From assembly GCA_035280425.1 (NCBI GenBank), contig DATEFW010000021.1, forward strand, positions 248,001 to 312,000: a stretch of 64,000 bases of DNA. The letters run 5' to 3'. The stretch is from QHXW01 sp035280425. Lineage in GTDB: Bacteria > Acidobacteriota > Terriglobia > Bryobacterales > Bryobacteraceae. A model generated the notes under the pieces. It made no database searches, was not told the origin of the DNA, and saw only the letters and a program-made list of their open reading frames with translations. The position numbers and the translations under genes were made by a program. Positions 8,954-18,900 of this stretch are shown in pieces. Every line of letters begins with the position of its first letter. Position 1 is the first letter of the stretch.

Positions 8954-9850
8954 GTGCTCTTTGAGAATCTCAAGCTGTTCAGGGACATAGCGCAAACAAA
9001 AAGTATCAGCCGGGGCGCGTCACTGAACGAAATTAGCCAGTCGGCCGCGAGCCAGAATCTCCAGGAGATCGAGCGGCGGCTGGGAGTCGCGCTGCTCGAC
9101 CGCGCCACACGTCCGGTGACCCTGACTGAGGGCGGAAAACTGTTTTTCGATCTTTGCCGCGATGTGCTCCGGCGCGAAGAGGAGTTTCAGGTACAACTGG
9201 AAGCTTTAAAAGGACTTGTCGAGGGCACGGTACGCGTTGCTTCGATCTATTCGATCGGTCTCTCGGAAATGTCACGCCTGCAGGAAGAGTTTGCCGCCCG
9301 GTTTCCGAACGCCCAGCTTCATGTGGACTATCTGCGTCCGGACAAGGTTTACGAGGCTGTGCTGACCGACCAGGCGGATCTGGGGCTGGTCAGTTATCCG
9401 ACTGGCGCTAAAGATCTGGCCGTAATTCCCTGGCGCGAAGAGGAGATGACGGTCGCCGCGCCGCCCTCGCACCCGCTGGCCCAAAAACCCGTTTTGCTGC
9501 CGGCGGATCTCAATGGGCAGGAATTCGTGGGTTTCGATGAGGAGCTCATCATCCGGCGCGAGCTCGATCACTTTTTCCGGCACCAGGGGATTGAAATTCA
9601 GCTAGCCATGCAGTTCGACAATATCCAGATGATTAAGGAAGCGGTGGCGCTTGGTTCCGGGATCAGCATCCTGCCGGCGCGGACCATGCAGGCCGAAATA
9701 GCGCAGGGGCGGCTGGTTTCCATTCCGCTGCACGCCCCGGAACTGGTTCGGCCAGTTGGGATTGTGCACCGGAAACGGAAGCGGTTCAGCCATGCGGTGC
9801 AATCATTTCTAGAACTGCTGCTCGAACAGCCGGTTCCGGCGGGCCGCTGA
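8954..9850 (+). CDS. LysR-family regulator, GltC-like context
   Basis: This 298-residue protein has an N-terminal winged helix-turn-helix (residues 1-65; SISRGASLNEISQSAASQNLQEIERRL is cut by the HTH turn near 25-45) and a C-terminal two-lobed effector domain of the CysL/CbbR type. It starts with GTG at 8954, with AGGA seven bases before it. Being divergent from gltBD across a 110-bp gap is the classic arrangement for a LysR activator of glutamate synthase, as with GltC in Bacillus subtilis. That role is inferred from position only. A TTGACA hexamer at 8920-8925 may belong to its own promoter, but the -10 partner is poor. Confidence 0.9.
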   Translation: MLFENLKLFRDIAQTKSISRGASLNEISQSAASQNLQEIERRLGVALLDRATRPVTLTEGGKLFFDLCRDVLRREEEFQVQLEALKGLVEGTVRVASIYSIGLSEMSRLQEEFAARFPNAQLHVDYLRPDKVYEAVLTDQADLGLVSYPTGAKDLAVIPWREEEMTVAAPPSHPLAQKPVLLPADLNGQEFVGFDEELIIRRELDHFFRHQGIEIQLAMQFDNIQMIKEAVALGSGISILPARTMQAEIAQGRLVSIPLHAPELVRPVGIVHRKRKRFSHAVQSFLELLLEQPVPAGR

Positions 9851-10705
9851 ATGCCGTCGGTTCCGGTGGCGCCCGATCAGGACTCGATCCGCCGCGACTG
9901 GACGCAAGCCGCGGCAGGCTGGCGAAAGTGGCACCGCGAATTCGCTGTCCAAAGCCGCGAGGCCACGAAGGTACTGATCCAGGCGGCGGCGGTGCAACCG
10001 GGAATGCAGATTCTCGATCTGGCGAGCGGGAGCGGCGAGCCGGCGGTCTCACTGGCTCAAGCCGTTGGTCCGGCAGGTGGCGTGCTTGCGACCGACTTAG
10101 TTTCTGATATGTTGCTGGGCACACGGGCGCATGCAGCAGAGCTGGGCCGCCGCAACATGGACTTTATTGCGGCATCCGCCGATGCTCTCCCGTTTCACGC
10201 CAAAACTTTCGATCGCGTAACCTGCCGCTTCGGGGTGATGTTCTTCGCCGACATCTCGAAGGCGCTCGCGGAAATCGAGCGCGTGCTGAAGCCCCGCGGG
10301 CGTCTCGCATTCGCCGCGTGGGCGGACGCCAGCCGGAACAACTTCTTCGCCGCCACGACCGACGTGTTAAGGAAGTTCAGCAATTCGCCGCCGCAAAATC
10401 CCGACCTGGCGCACCGGTTCGCCGAGCCGGGGTCGCTCTCGGCTGCATTGCGGCAGTCCACGCTCCAGGACGTTGCGGAGGATTATCATTCCATCGCGTG
10501 GCCGTGGCCCGGCCCGCCCGAGCAGTTCTGGGATTACAGCGTGGAAGTGCGGCGATCATTCCGTAAACTGCTCGAATCGTTGTCGCCGGAGCAACAGCGC
10601 GAGGCACGTATCGAATCGATACGTGAAATGAGCCGGTTCTACGACGGCCGGCAGGTGAATTTTTCGGCCTGCATTGTGATCGCGACCGGCGTGCGCCCGG
10701 CCTGA
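9851..10705 (+). CDS. Class I SAM-dependent methyltransferase
   Basis: The 284-residue protein has a Rossmann methyltransferase core: motif I ILDLASGSGEPAVSLA near 55-70, an acidic residue at the end of strand 2 (ATDLVS) and a post-motif block RVTCRFGVMFF followed by IERVLKPRGRLAFAAW. This places it among UbiE/ArsM-like methyltransferases; the substrate is not evident. Its ATG directly follows the LysR stop (TGAATG), so the two are cotranscribed and probably translationally coupled. Whether it takes part in nitrogen metabolism is unknown. Confidence 0.85.
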   Translation: MPSVPVAPDQDSIRRDWTQAAAGWRKWHREFAVQSREATKVLIQAAAVQPGMQILDLASGSGEPAVSLAQAVGPAGGVLATDLVSDMLLGTRAHAAELGRRNMDFIAASADALPFHAKTFDRVTCRFGVMFFADISKALAEIERVLKPRGRLAFAAWADASRNNFFAATTDVLRKFSNSPPQNPDLAHRFAEPGSLSAALRQSTLQDVAEDYHSIAWPWPGPPEQFWDYSVEVRRSFRKLLESLSPEQQREARIESIREMSRFYDGRQVNFSACIVIATGVRPA

Positions 10706-10707
10706 TT

Positions 10708-11622
10708 TCACTTCCAGACTCCGGTGATCGGCCGTGCGTTCCCATCGCCGTCGGCCAGGGTTCCCAGGACGAAATTATCTTCGATCGTTCGCAGCACGTT
10801 GTAGTGATTGTAATTGGCGCTGTACTGGCCGGGTTTCACCATGCCGCCGAGGAAGACGGTGTAGATATGGTTTTTGTCGTTGCGGCGGACGGTTGATTCG
10901 TCGTAGGTCACGATCGTCAAGGTTTCCTGCATGAAGGGCTGGTTTTCGAGCAGAGGATTCAGAAATCCGCTCAACCATTTCGACCCTTTTGCCAACCCAA
11001 CTGCGGGTTTGTCGACCGGGTCGTGGCCGTCGTCATCCTGGTCGGGCGAGTAAAAGCTGTAGTTGGGCAGAGCATGGGCGTTGAGATCCAGCGCGAACTG
11101 CGCGCCATCCACGACGTGATCGCAAGCGCCCTTCTGGACATTTTCGAAGCTCAGGAACGGCACATGTTTTCTTGCATAACTGCCGTGAAAGGCCCCCGTG
11201 AAGCAGTTGCCAGGGTACCCTTCTGCATAATTTTTCCAGGTGAATCCTCGCGCGCCGAGCAGATCTGCGATTGTGCGGTCGGGCAGGTCCACCTGGCGGT
11301 CGAAGTGCGTGACGATCTCCTTGCCCGCGACCATAGCCAGATAGTTGGAATACGAAGGGTGAAAGAGGCCGTGAAAGTCCGTGAAGTTCGCTCCTATAGT
11401 TGCGAGCCGCCCCAAGTACGGATCGCGGATGGCAGCTTCATAATCCTGGTTCTCCAGGACAATGATCAGGACGCGATCGAAGTGGTGTGCTCCGCTGACG
11501 GGCGCGACCGGAGACTGGCGCCAGGCATCACCAACGGGCGTGCGAACGAAATTGAGACTGCACCCGCAGAGGAGCAGGCCTGCAGTCAGGAGCGCAATGG
11601 GAATGCCGCGAGTTGCGCGCAC
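10708..11622 (-). CDS. Phosphoesterase-family lipoprotein (AcpA/phospholipase C type)
   Basis: This protein of about 304 residues is a secreted hydrolase of the phosphoesterase family that includes acid phosphatase AcpA and non-specific phospholipase C. Seen in sequence are IIVLENQDY (the metal-binding Glu-Asn), HPSYSNYLAMVAG with the likely nucleophilic Ser, the acidic DQDDDGHD block and VTYDES. The N-terminus IPIALLTAGLLLCGC is a lipoprotein signal ending in a lipobox. The open frame reaches 11751, but that stretch is arginine-rich coding of the neighbour. I chose the GTG at 11622, just after the upstream peptidase stop. Start uncertain by a few codons. It is cotranscribed with the M28 gene. 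Confidence 0.8.
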   Translation of the reverse strand: MRATRGIPIALLTAGLLLCGCSLNFVRTPVGDAWRQSPVAPVSGAHHFDRVLIIVLENQDYEAAIRDPYLGRLATIGANFTDFHGLFHPSYSNYLAMVAGKEIVTHFDRQVDLPDRTIADLLGARGFTWKNYAEGYPGNCFTGAFHGSYARKHVPFLSFENVQKGACDHVVDGAQFALDLNAHALPNYSFYSPDQDDDGHDPVDKPAVGLAKGSKWLSGFLNPLLENQPFMQETLTIVTYDESTVRRNDKNHIYTVFLGGMVKPGQYSANYNHYNVLRTIEDNFVLGTLADGDGNARPITGVWK

Positions 11623-11632
11623 AAATACGGGG

Positions 11633-13264
11633 TTAATGGGAACCCGTGCTCGCCTTGTCGCCCGCCTTCTCGTCCGGCTTCTTCTTCGGCTCGGGCTTCG
11701 GCAGTTCTTTGCGAGGCAGCATTTCGGGACGCACCGCAGCCTCGTACACAACCGATGCCATGATAGCGGATGCCTGCATCAAATCGGGCGCGATCAGGTG
11801 ATCGTAGACATCCATATTGGAGTGATGCGTGCGCGTGGAGTATTCGGCAGGGTCCTGGATGAACTGGAATCCCGGCAGGCCGACGGCATCGAAGGAAAGG
11901 TGATCCGTTCCGCCGGTTTTGCGAATCGTCACGGTGGTGGCACCCAGGTCTTTGAACGGCGCAAGCCAGGCGTCAAAAATAGGCCGCATCATGTCGTTAT
12001 CCTGCAGATAAACGCCGCGAATTTTGCCGGTGCCGTTGTCCAGGTTGAAATAGCCGGATAGCTCGCCGTGCTCGGGCTTGAGCGCCATGGTTTCGCGGTC
12101 GGCGAAATGCTCTTTAACGTACGCCTTCGACCCCAGCAGCCCCTCTTCTTCGCCGGTCCAGAGCGCGATGCGCACGGTGCGCGGCAAATCCAGTTTCAGC
12201 GCTTCGAGGATACGGACCACCTCCATGGTGACGGCGCATCCGGCGGCATTATCGGTTGCGCCGGTGCCGCCGGTCCAGGAATCGAGATGCGAGCCGAGCA
12301 TGATCAGCTCGCTCTTTTTGCTCCTGCCGGGAATTTCTGCGGTTACGTTGAAAGAGTCCTTGGCCTCGTCGCCCATGCGATTCTCGATATTGAACGAGAG
12401 GGTCACCGGCGTTTTCTTTTCAAGCAGGCGGGCGATGCGGTCATAATGTTCGCGGGTGAGAGCCACAGACGGCGGCGGCACTTCATCCTTGATCTCCCGC
12501 GAACCGGCCGCGGTGGCGAACACGGTGCCGCCATCGGTGCCATAGCCCGGAATCAGCGTCACCAGCACACCCTCGTCACGCAGAAATTTGTTTACCTTGT
12601 TGCGCCATTTCTGATTGGCCTCGCGGTCGAAAGGCTTTCCCGGAACGTAACCGGGGTAAGGAGGCGGGCCGGCTCTTTCGCGCCGCGGAATCGGCGAGAA
12701 GAAAGGCGATGAGGGAGACGGGTCGGGCGCCAGGGCTTCCTCCGCGAGCTCGGCGTCGGTAAAGCGCCGCATCAGCGCCGTGGTGATCGGCTCCGATGGA
12801 CGCGGATCTTCGAGCAGCACGATCTTGCCTTTCAGCTTGCCTTTGAATTTTTCCATATCGGCTTCGGTGCGGATGGGAGCGAGGATCGGTTCGCCGGTAA
12901 CCGTTCCGTTGGTCCCCGGCGACCATGGCCGCGCGAATCCGATCAGGGGGGAATATTGGGGCTCTTTCATATCCGCGCTGAACCGCACGCAGTACCAGCT
13001 CCGGCCGAACGGCCCCCATTTTTCGAGCTTGGCATTTGTGAGTCCCCATTCGGTAAAGCGGCGCTCCGCCCACTCCGCGGCGGCCTGAAGCCCGGGCGAC
13101 CCGGTCAGCCGCGGGCCGTAAACGTCGGTGAGATAGTAAGCGTTCTCCATGACTTTTGAATTTTCGAACGCTTCATGTTTAATGCGATTGATGGTGTAGA
13201 GATCGACCTTCTCTTCCGCCCACAGACCCGTCACGAGGACAACGCCCAGGAGGATTTTTCGCAT
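11633..13264 (-). CDS. Secreted M28-family zinc aminopeptidase
   Basis: A 543-residue exported metallopeptidase. Residues 1-16 form a short signal peptide (MRKILLGVVLVTGLWA). A protease-associated (PA) segment lies in the middle (KGKLKGKIVLLEDPRP). The zinc ligands are in GSHLDSW, GATDNAAG and the catalytic EEEGLLGS, with TDHLSF near the C-terminus. The family removes N-terminal residues from peptides outside the cell or in the periplasm, with two zinc ions. The C-terminal tail is rich in Lys, Pro and Glu. It starts with ATG and is followed after ten bases by the phosphoesterase gene. Confidence 0.9.
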   Translation of the reverse strand: MRKILLGVVLVTGLWAEEKVDLYTINRIKHEAFENSKVMENAYYLTDVYGPRLTGSPGLQAAAEWAERRFTEWGLTNAKLEKWGPFGRSWYCVRFSADMKEPQYSPLIGFARPWSPGTNGTVTGEPILAPIRTEADMEKFKGKLKGKIVLLEDPRPSEPITTALMRRFTDAELAEEALAPDPSPSSPFFSPIPRRERAGPPPYPGYVPGKPFDREANQKWRNKVNKFLRDEGVLVTLIPGYGTDGGTVFATAAGSREIKDEVPPPSVALTREHYDRIARLLEKKTPVTLSFNIENRMGDEAKDSFNVTAEIPGRSKKSELIMLGSHLDSWTGGTGATDNAAGCAVTMEVVRILEALKLDLPRTVRIALWTGEEEGLLGSKAYVKEHFADRETMALKPEHGELSGYFNLDNGTGKIRGVYLQDNDMMRPIFDAWLAPFKDLGATTVTIRKTGGTDHLSFDAVGLPGFQFIQDPAEYSTRTHHSNMDVYDHLIAPDLMQASAIMASVVYEAAVRPEMLPRKELPKPEPKKKPDEKAGDKASTGSH

Positions 13265-13443
13265 GGTGCCCGCAAGGTTATCACGCGAAGTTAACAGCGT
13301 TCAACTGCCGGATGGGAATTGCGGGTACGGAAGCGCTCGTCCGAAAGGGATTGAGCCCAGGGGCTTTTCCAAACAGGTAATTTCCCAATGTACAAAATCA
13401 CACAATGCTGTTAAAATTGTCGGAATTTGGAGGATAAACGGGG

Positions 13444-14460
13444 ATGAATTTCTATAAAATCGCATTACTTTTCGCAGCATTTGCCGCCGGCATCGGCACC
13501 GGCTACGCCCAGGCGCCGCAAGCTTTCGGCCATCCATTCTTGGATCGCGCCGATACCGGCGAAACCGTTCATGTGCTGCCTGTGCCGGCGTCGATCCGTT
13601 CGCCGCGCGACACGCAGCCAACCGATGCTCCGGTTATGCAGGGCACAGCCGTGTTTCCGGCGAGCTACGGTTCAGGAAATCTGATTTATCACGGTGGAGC
13701 GATTATAGCGAAAGCCGGGTTCTTTGCGATCTACTGGAATTCGAGCGTGGCGCTCTCGACAGCCACCTCTCTCGGATACAACGCAATCCGCGATCAGATC
13801 CAGGCGTTTGTCACGGCATTCCCTGACAACGCCAACTGGAACAACAGCGCGACCGATGATTACGAAGTCATTCAGCAATACATGGGCTCTAATGGTGCGC
13901 CCGCCAATACGCTGCCTGTTGTGGGGACGTTCGTGGACAGCCAGCCGACGAAATCGAATATGAGAGATTCCGCCATTCGGAGCTACCTGAGCACGCTGTT
14001 CAATAACAGCGCGACGACGGGCGTGCACGCGAATGCGAACACGATCTACGGCGTTTATTTTCCGCATGGCATGAGAATCCAGCTCTCGGGCGGCGCCTCA
14101 TGCAGTTCCTTCTGCGGGTACCACAGTCATTACAGCTACAACGGCATTCAAATTAAATATGCGGTGTTTCCATACCCGGATTGCTCGGGCTGCTCCCTAA
14201 GCGGCAAGGCTGTTGCCGATATGCTCACGATCGTCACCAGCCATGAGATCCGCGAAGCAGTGACGGACCCGGGCGATAACAATGCGAATGCCTGGTACGA
14301 CGCAGCGGGCGATGAAGCCGATGACAAGTGCGCCTGGCACAACCTCTACCAGATGACTAACGGCGGATTCTGGGTGCAGCCGGAATATTCCAACGGCGGC
14401 GGATCGACTCCCAGCGGGCCGTACCCCGGTCCGGGGTGCGTGGTTCCGAACCTGCCGTAA
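13444..14460 (+). CDS. Secreted putative metalloprotease with HEIRE motif
   Basis: The 338-residue protein has a clear signal peptide (residues 1-23, ending GYAQA) and no family I can name with certainty. Near 75-100 it has YHGGAIIAKAGFFAIYWN, a block also found in phosphate-induced/EXO-like secreted proteins. Near 265 it has TSHEIREAVTDP followed by GDEADDKCAW. His267, Glu268, Glu271 and the later acidic pair could form a zinc site, so a metalloprotease role is plausible but unproven. Six or more cysteines between 220 and 296 suggest disulphides. ATG at 13444 has GGAGG ten bases upstream. Confidence 0.7.
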   Translation: MNFYKIALLFAAFAAGIGTGYAQAPQAFGHPFLDRADTGETVHVLPVPASIRSPRDTQPTDAPVMQGTAVFPASYGSGNLIYHGGAIIAKAGFFAIYWNSSVALSTATSLGYNAIRDQIQAFVTAFPDNANWNNSATDDYEVIQQYMGSNGAPANTLPVVGTFVDSQPTKSNMRDSAIRSYLSTLFNNSATTGVHANANTIYGVYFPHGMRIQLSGGASCSSFCGYHSHYSYNGIQIKYAVFPYPDCSGCSLSGKAVADMLTIVTSHEIREAVTDPGDNNANAWYDAAGDEADDKCAWHNLYQMTNGGFWVQPEYSNGGGSTPSGPYPGPGCVVPNLP

Positions 14461-14483
14461 CGATCGTTCGACCTCAACCTTCA

Positions 14484-14509
14484 CACCGGGCGCGCTTCAG
14501 CGCCCGGTG
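14484..14509 (+). terminator. Hairpin terminator after the secreted HEIRE protein
   Basis: A perfect ten-base inverted repeat CACCGGGCGC / GCGCCCGGTG flanks a six-base loop, 24 bases after the stop codon. It is followed by a short pyrimidine stretch rather than a strong T-run, so termination may be only partly intrinsic. Confidence 0.5.
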
Positions 14510-14637
14510 CGACTTTCCGGCCGTCTGTTTCAGCTCCAAGAGCTCCGCGGCATTCCATTCGCCATGCGTCGTCGAACATGATCGACAGCTTATAATAGCC
14601 CCGTGGAAAACACACATCATCATACGGAGGCAAACGC

Positions 14638-15132
14638 GTGGCGCAAGTGGATATGTTCATGAAGATTGTCGGGACCAGCCAGGGTAAGATCCGGGGCGAG
14701 AGTACCGACGCCAAACACGCCGGCGAAATCGAGATCGATTCGTTCTCGTGGGATGTCATTCAGCCCTATGACAAGGCGACCGGGTTGGGAAGCGGAAAGC
14801 GACAGCACGGTTTATTCAAGTTTGTGATGAAGACTCAGACCGCCACACCACTTCTGCTGACCGCCTGTTGCAGCGGGGAACATTTGAAAGAGGCGGTGTT
14901 GACTTGTCGCAAGGCAGGCAAGGACCAGCAAGAGTACATGAAGTGGACCTTGAAAGACGCCCTCATCACTCACATAGAAACCGGTTATGATGCCAACGAC
15001 GCGGATGACATCGTTCCTTCCGACGAAGTTTCCCTGGCATTCAATTACATCGAGGTCCAGTACCAGCAACAGAAACCGGACGGCACACTGGGAGGAGCAG
15101 TGGTCTTCGTGGACGATCTCGGCGGGCAGTAA
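14638..15132 (+). CDS. hcp: Hcp-family type VI secretion protein (orphan)
   Basis: This 164-residue protein matches Hcp, the hexameric ring protein of the type VI tail tube, which is also exported as an effector or carrier. Typical features are the start VDMFMKIVGTSQGKIRGES, the stretch IEIDSFSWDVIQP, the TPLLLTACCSG strand and the FNYIEVQY end. It starts with GTG, with GGAGG seven bases upstream; a TATAAT at 14591-14596 may be its -10 box. No sheath, baseplate or VgrG gene is within this window, so the secretion machine must be elsewhere if it exists. Confidence 0.88.
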   Translation: MAQVDMFMKIVGTSQGKIRGESTDAKHAGEIEIDSFSWDVIQPYDKATGLGSGKRQHGLFKFVMKTQTATPLLLTACCSGEHLKEAVLTCRKAGKDQQEYMKWTLKDALITHIETGYDANDADDIVPSDEVSLAFNYIEVQYQQQKPDGTLGGAVVFVDDLGGQ

Positions 15133-15214
15133 TCCTCTACCAATAATTGATGGCCGCAGCGTTTACCCGATGATGCCGTAGGCGTAAGCGCCGCGGCTGA
15201 GCTTCCCTTCCTGA

Positions 15215-15898
15215 AAACGCGCATACCGGAATGGCCCTATGTCGTATGAAGGTTGCGTGGCCATCGAGCGCGAGTTCAGCGAGGATTTTTCCCGTGGCGG
15301 CCCAGCATCGTCCGCAAGGCGATCGGAGGGTGGGTGCTCACCCAGAATTGGAATTTGCAAAGCGGTGTCCTGTTGGGGTTCGGCTCGCCCTGCAATGGCA
15401 TCAGTTGCACTCCGGACTTGATCGGCAATCCAAAGGCGGGCAATGGGAGCAAGTCGCGGGCGCAACTTGAGAATCAGTACTTCAATGCAGGCGCCTTTCA
15501 GACCCCCTTTGGCTCGGATCCGACGATAATCCAAGAGGTCACGACGGGTCTCAAGCCGGACGGAACTCCATTGGATTTCAACACTCTGGACCAATGGTGG
15601 CGCTTCGGAAACAGCGGTTACCGCGTTCCTAGCGCCCGCGCGCCAGGTTTTGGAACTCCGACGTTACTTTATCCAAAAACTTCGAACTGACCGAAACCAG
15701 GCGCTTTGATTTCGTTGGGAGCTGCTGAATGCTTTTAACCACCAGAACCTCGGGATTCCCACTACCTATTGGTGCCTTCCCCCGAACCCGGATGGAAGCG
15801 TTGATGCGATTCATATCTTCGGCTGCCAATTCGGAAAGATCACCAACGTGCAGACCGATCCGCGCGCTATGCAGTTTGCACTGAAATTCTATTTCTAA
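15215..15898 (+). pseudogene. Decayed 3' end of a TonB-dependent receptor gene
   Basis: Three reading frames together spell the C-terminal barrel of an Oar-like TonB-dependent receptor of Acidobacteria. First YEGCVAIEREFSEDF (from 15245), then, in another frame, KAIGGWVLTQNWNLQSG through SGYRVPSARAPGF, then WNSDVTLSKNFELTETRRFDF after a one-base loss near 15650, and finally WELLNAFNHQNLGIP to the terminal ALKFYF after a second one-base loss near 15713. The junction near 15290 also joins two frames and drops sequence. The 5' four-fifths is missing. The reading stops at TAA 15896-15898. No functional product is expected. Confidence 0.85.
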
Positions 15899-15978
15899 AC
15901 AGAGGGTGTCTTGGTCCGTCGGGTGACTCACATCCGCTGAGGGGCAGCGGACTCATCAGGTGAGCTGTCGATAATTGC

Positions 15979-18900
15979 TTAGGGCCGAAGCCGCTTTGCA
16001 ACGGGCCGGCTTGTGTTTCTGCGCCGATTGGTCCCCTGAGCGACTCGAACGCCGGCTGAATGCTCGCCTCGCCAAGCCCGCCGCATTTCCTGTGCTTTTC
16101 CGACTATCCGGTCCCGCAGTTCGAGGTCCTGCGCCGGGGCTGCCGCGCTGGCGTCTCCAGGCGTTCCGGGTTCGATTCCCGCCGCTTTTAACTGCGCGAG
16201 GATGGGCTCCATCGCTAGTTCCGGCGCTCGCAGGAACTGGCTGCCGCGTATCCGCATAAATGTCCAGCCAAGCCGCTCCAGCACCGCCTGACGGGCCATA
16301 TCGTCGGGCAATTTTTCGAGTGGATAAAATCGGTCGCCATCACACTCGACGGCGAGGCGCTTTCCGTTGCCCTCAATTACCAGATCGATCTCGTAATGAC
16401 CAACCTTCCACTGCGGAACCACCCGGTAACCCAAGCCGGCGAGCCGTGCTGCGACTTCTCTTTCGAGCGCCGATCCGACAACTTTGTCCGGGCTTCTCGG
16501 CTGGGTCAACGCCCGGTATGGATCTTCGGCATATTCAATGAGCCGCCGTCTCAAGTCTCCCGGCTTGAGGTGGCGTCGAGGATCCAGCGAGTGAACCACC
16601 CACATCTGATCGCGCGCGCGGCTGGCGGCAACATTGAAGCGCTGCTTAAACATTGGTTCCTCGCGCAGCCGCAGTACGGCCCCATCCGAACAATCCACCA
16701 AGCTCAGAAAGATCACATCTCGTTCGTCGCCTTGAAACTGCGCCGGATTACCGCAGAGGATGTTGTGCTTGAGCTTGAATTCCTCTTCGGACAGGTGTTT
16801 CCGCAGCAATGAATCGATAACGTACGCCTGCTCGTCGCCGACCAGCGAGATCACACCGAAGGTTCTGTCGGCATACTCCGGTTGCCCGGCCGCTGCCAGA
16901 GCCAACGCCGCGATCTCCAGTGCTTCTTGTTCGTTGATCTTGCCGGCGCAGACTGCCCCGGTCAAGCGATGGGAGATCAAGTGTGGCTGGAGTCGTGCGG
17001 TGCCCGGATCGCGCAGCGGTCGAATGGCGCCTTCATAAGACAACTGGTTACTGAATTGAATGATCGCCGGCACACAACGAAAATGTTCGACCAGACGAAT
17101 CGTACTGCCGAAAGACTGACGCGCCAAATCATAGATGGAGGTCTGGCCGTCATAGAGATGCGCGTTCGGAACCCCTTCCAGATGCTCGTCGATAAGATGC
17201 TGGACGATGCCGAGGTCCTGGCCGACGGCAGAGGGGCTGACCTGCTCGTGATCCCCCACCACTACTGCTTTGTCCGCCAGATAAAGCGCCAGCAGTCCCA
17301 ACACATCCGACTGGCTGGCTTCATCAATGATCAGGACATCGAAGCGGGCGTGCCTCGCGTCAAAGTTATCTGCCACGCGGGAAAGAGGCATGATCCACAC
17401 AGGAACCGCCCCCCGGCACTCAGTCATCAGCCGGCTGGCCTCCGCTTTGAGCTTGGGGACCCGTATGCCGGTTCCCTTGCCCATCTTTCTGATGGTGTCG
17501 AGCCAGCCAACCAGCGCCTGCTTTTGTTGCAGGTTGCGCTCAGCATGCCGCAACTGCGCGGCCCATGCTTTATGCTCGATCAATTCTGCGGTGACATCCT
17601 GAATCGCCTGTGCGGTGCGCGCTAATTGCTCCTGTAAGTCCCACAAGGACACCTGCCCCCGCCGGTCCAGTTCGTCATTCAGTTGCCGCCATAACCACGC
17701 TTGCCGGGCTGTGGGCGGAGCCTCTCCACGGCCGTGGATTCCCGCGCGGCCTGAAATCGCCGTCGCCCACCCGGGAGCAGTCTTTTCGAGTGCTTGCAAC
17801 AGCTCGTGCCGCCGTTCCAGATGTTTGCGGCGGGCGTGCAGATCCGTCAGCCGCAAAAATGCATCCCGGTATCTGGCGGGATCGATAGCCAGCACCGCAC
17901 CGAGAAGGCTCGCGGCAACGCCCCGGCCCACGTTACCCCCCTCCTCGACGAGCGATCGCACTTCGCCGAATGCCCGCTCCAGCGAATTCCACATGACCAG
18001 GTTCTGGCGCGCTGCAAGCACTTGCTGGGCCGGACCATCGAGCAGGTCCGCCATTCGCAGGAGTTCTCCGCCGATGGAGAATGCAGGAGGCTGTTCTTCC
18101 AATAACTGCTGGAAATCCAACCCTGTGTCACTCAACGCTTCTTCGAGCGGCAGCCATTCGTCGGCATGCCAATCGAGACATCGCCGCAGTGCATCTGAAA
18201 ACTGGCGGCACACTTTTTCCGGCTCGGGGCCAAGCGCCTCGGCGACCGGGGCGCCCAACGGCGCCATCTGCCGGCTCCATCGCGACAAAAGCCGCTGCCG
18301 CAGCAGGTTCAGCCTGGCCATATTTCGCAGCGCCTGAAAGTGTTCCGGCAGCTTCGGTTCTCCCGTCGCGACGCGACTGGTGCGTATGAATTTTTTCCAT
18401 GACGAACGTGTGACGAGGGTCAAAAAAGACAGGCTGCCGCCCCGGTCGAGATGCGTAGAGATCGCTTCCGATGTCGCGCAGGACTCTTCCACTGGGAACT
18501 CACCCGGCAGAGCAGGCTCGTAGCACACGAACGACTCTTGCGATTTCGAGGAGCAATCCCAAGCCTCGTCGATGAGCGCCAGCAGGTTCTCCCACGGTGT
18601 TTGTTGCTCGCCACCGTGATAGCCGGCAAGCATGGCGGACAATTGCCACGGTTGGGCGTTTCTGACGTGCTGCGCCGCTCGGGCCAGCTTGAACGAGAGG
18701 ACTTCGAGATCGGCGAGGTCGCTGTCGAGGGCGGGTCTCGCCCAGAGATCCTCTCGATAATGGAAATCATGAGCAGCCAGTTTTGTTCTTTCAGAAACCA
18801 GGCGGTCGAAATCGTCGGGAGATGGAAGCCGCCCCGCATCGGGTAAGGGGCCACTGAGCTCCGCCTCATCCTCGGCAGGGACCGTTACATTCGTGCGGTA

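Noticed and set aside
11023..11763. 246-codon frame opposite the phosphoesterase and peptidase genes
   Set aside because: It spans two real genes on the other strand and shows no protein motif.
14638..15898. Idea of a type VI secretion cluster
   Set aside because: Only Hcp is present; the following sequence is a receptor remnant, not a VgrG or sheath gene.
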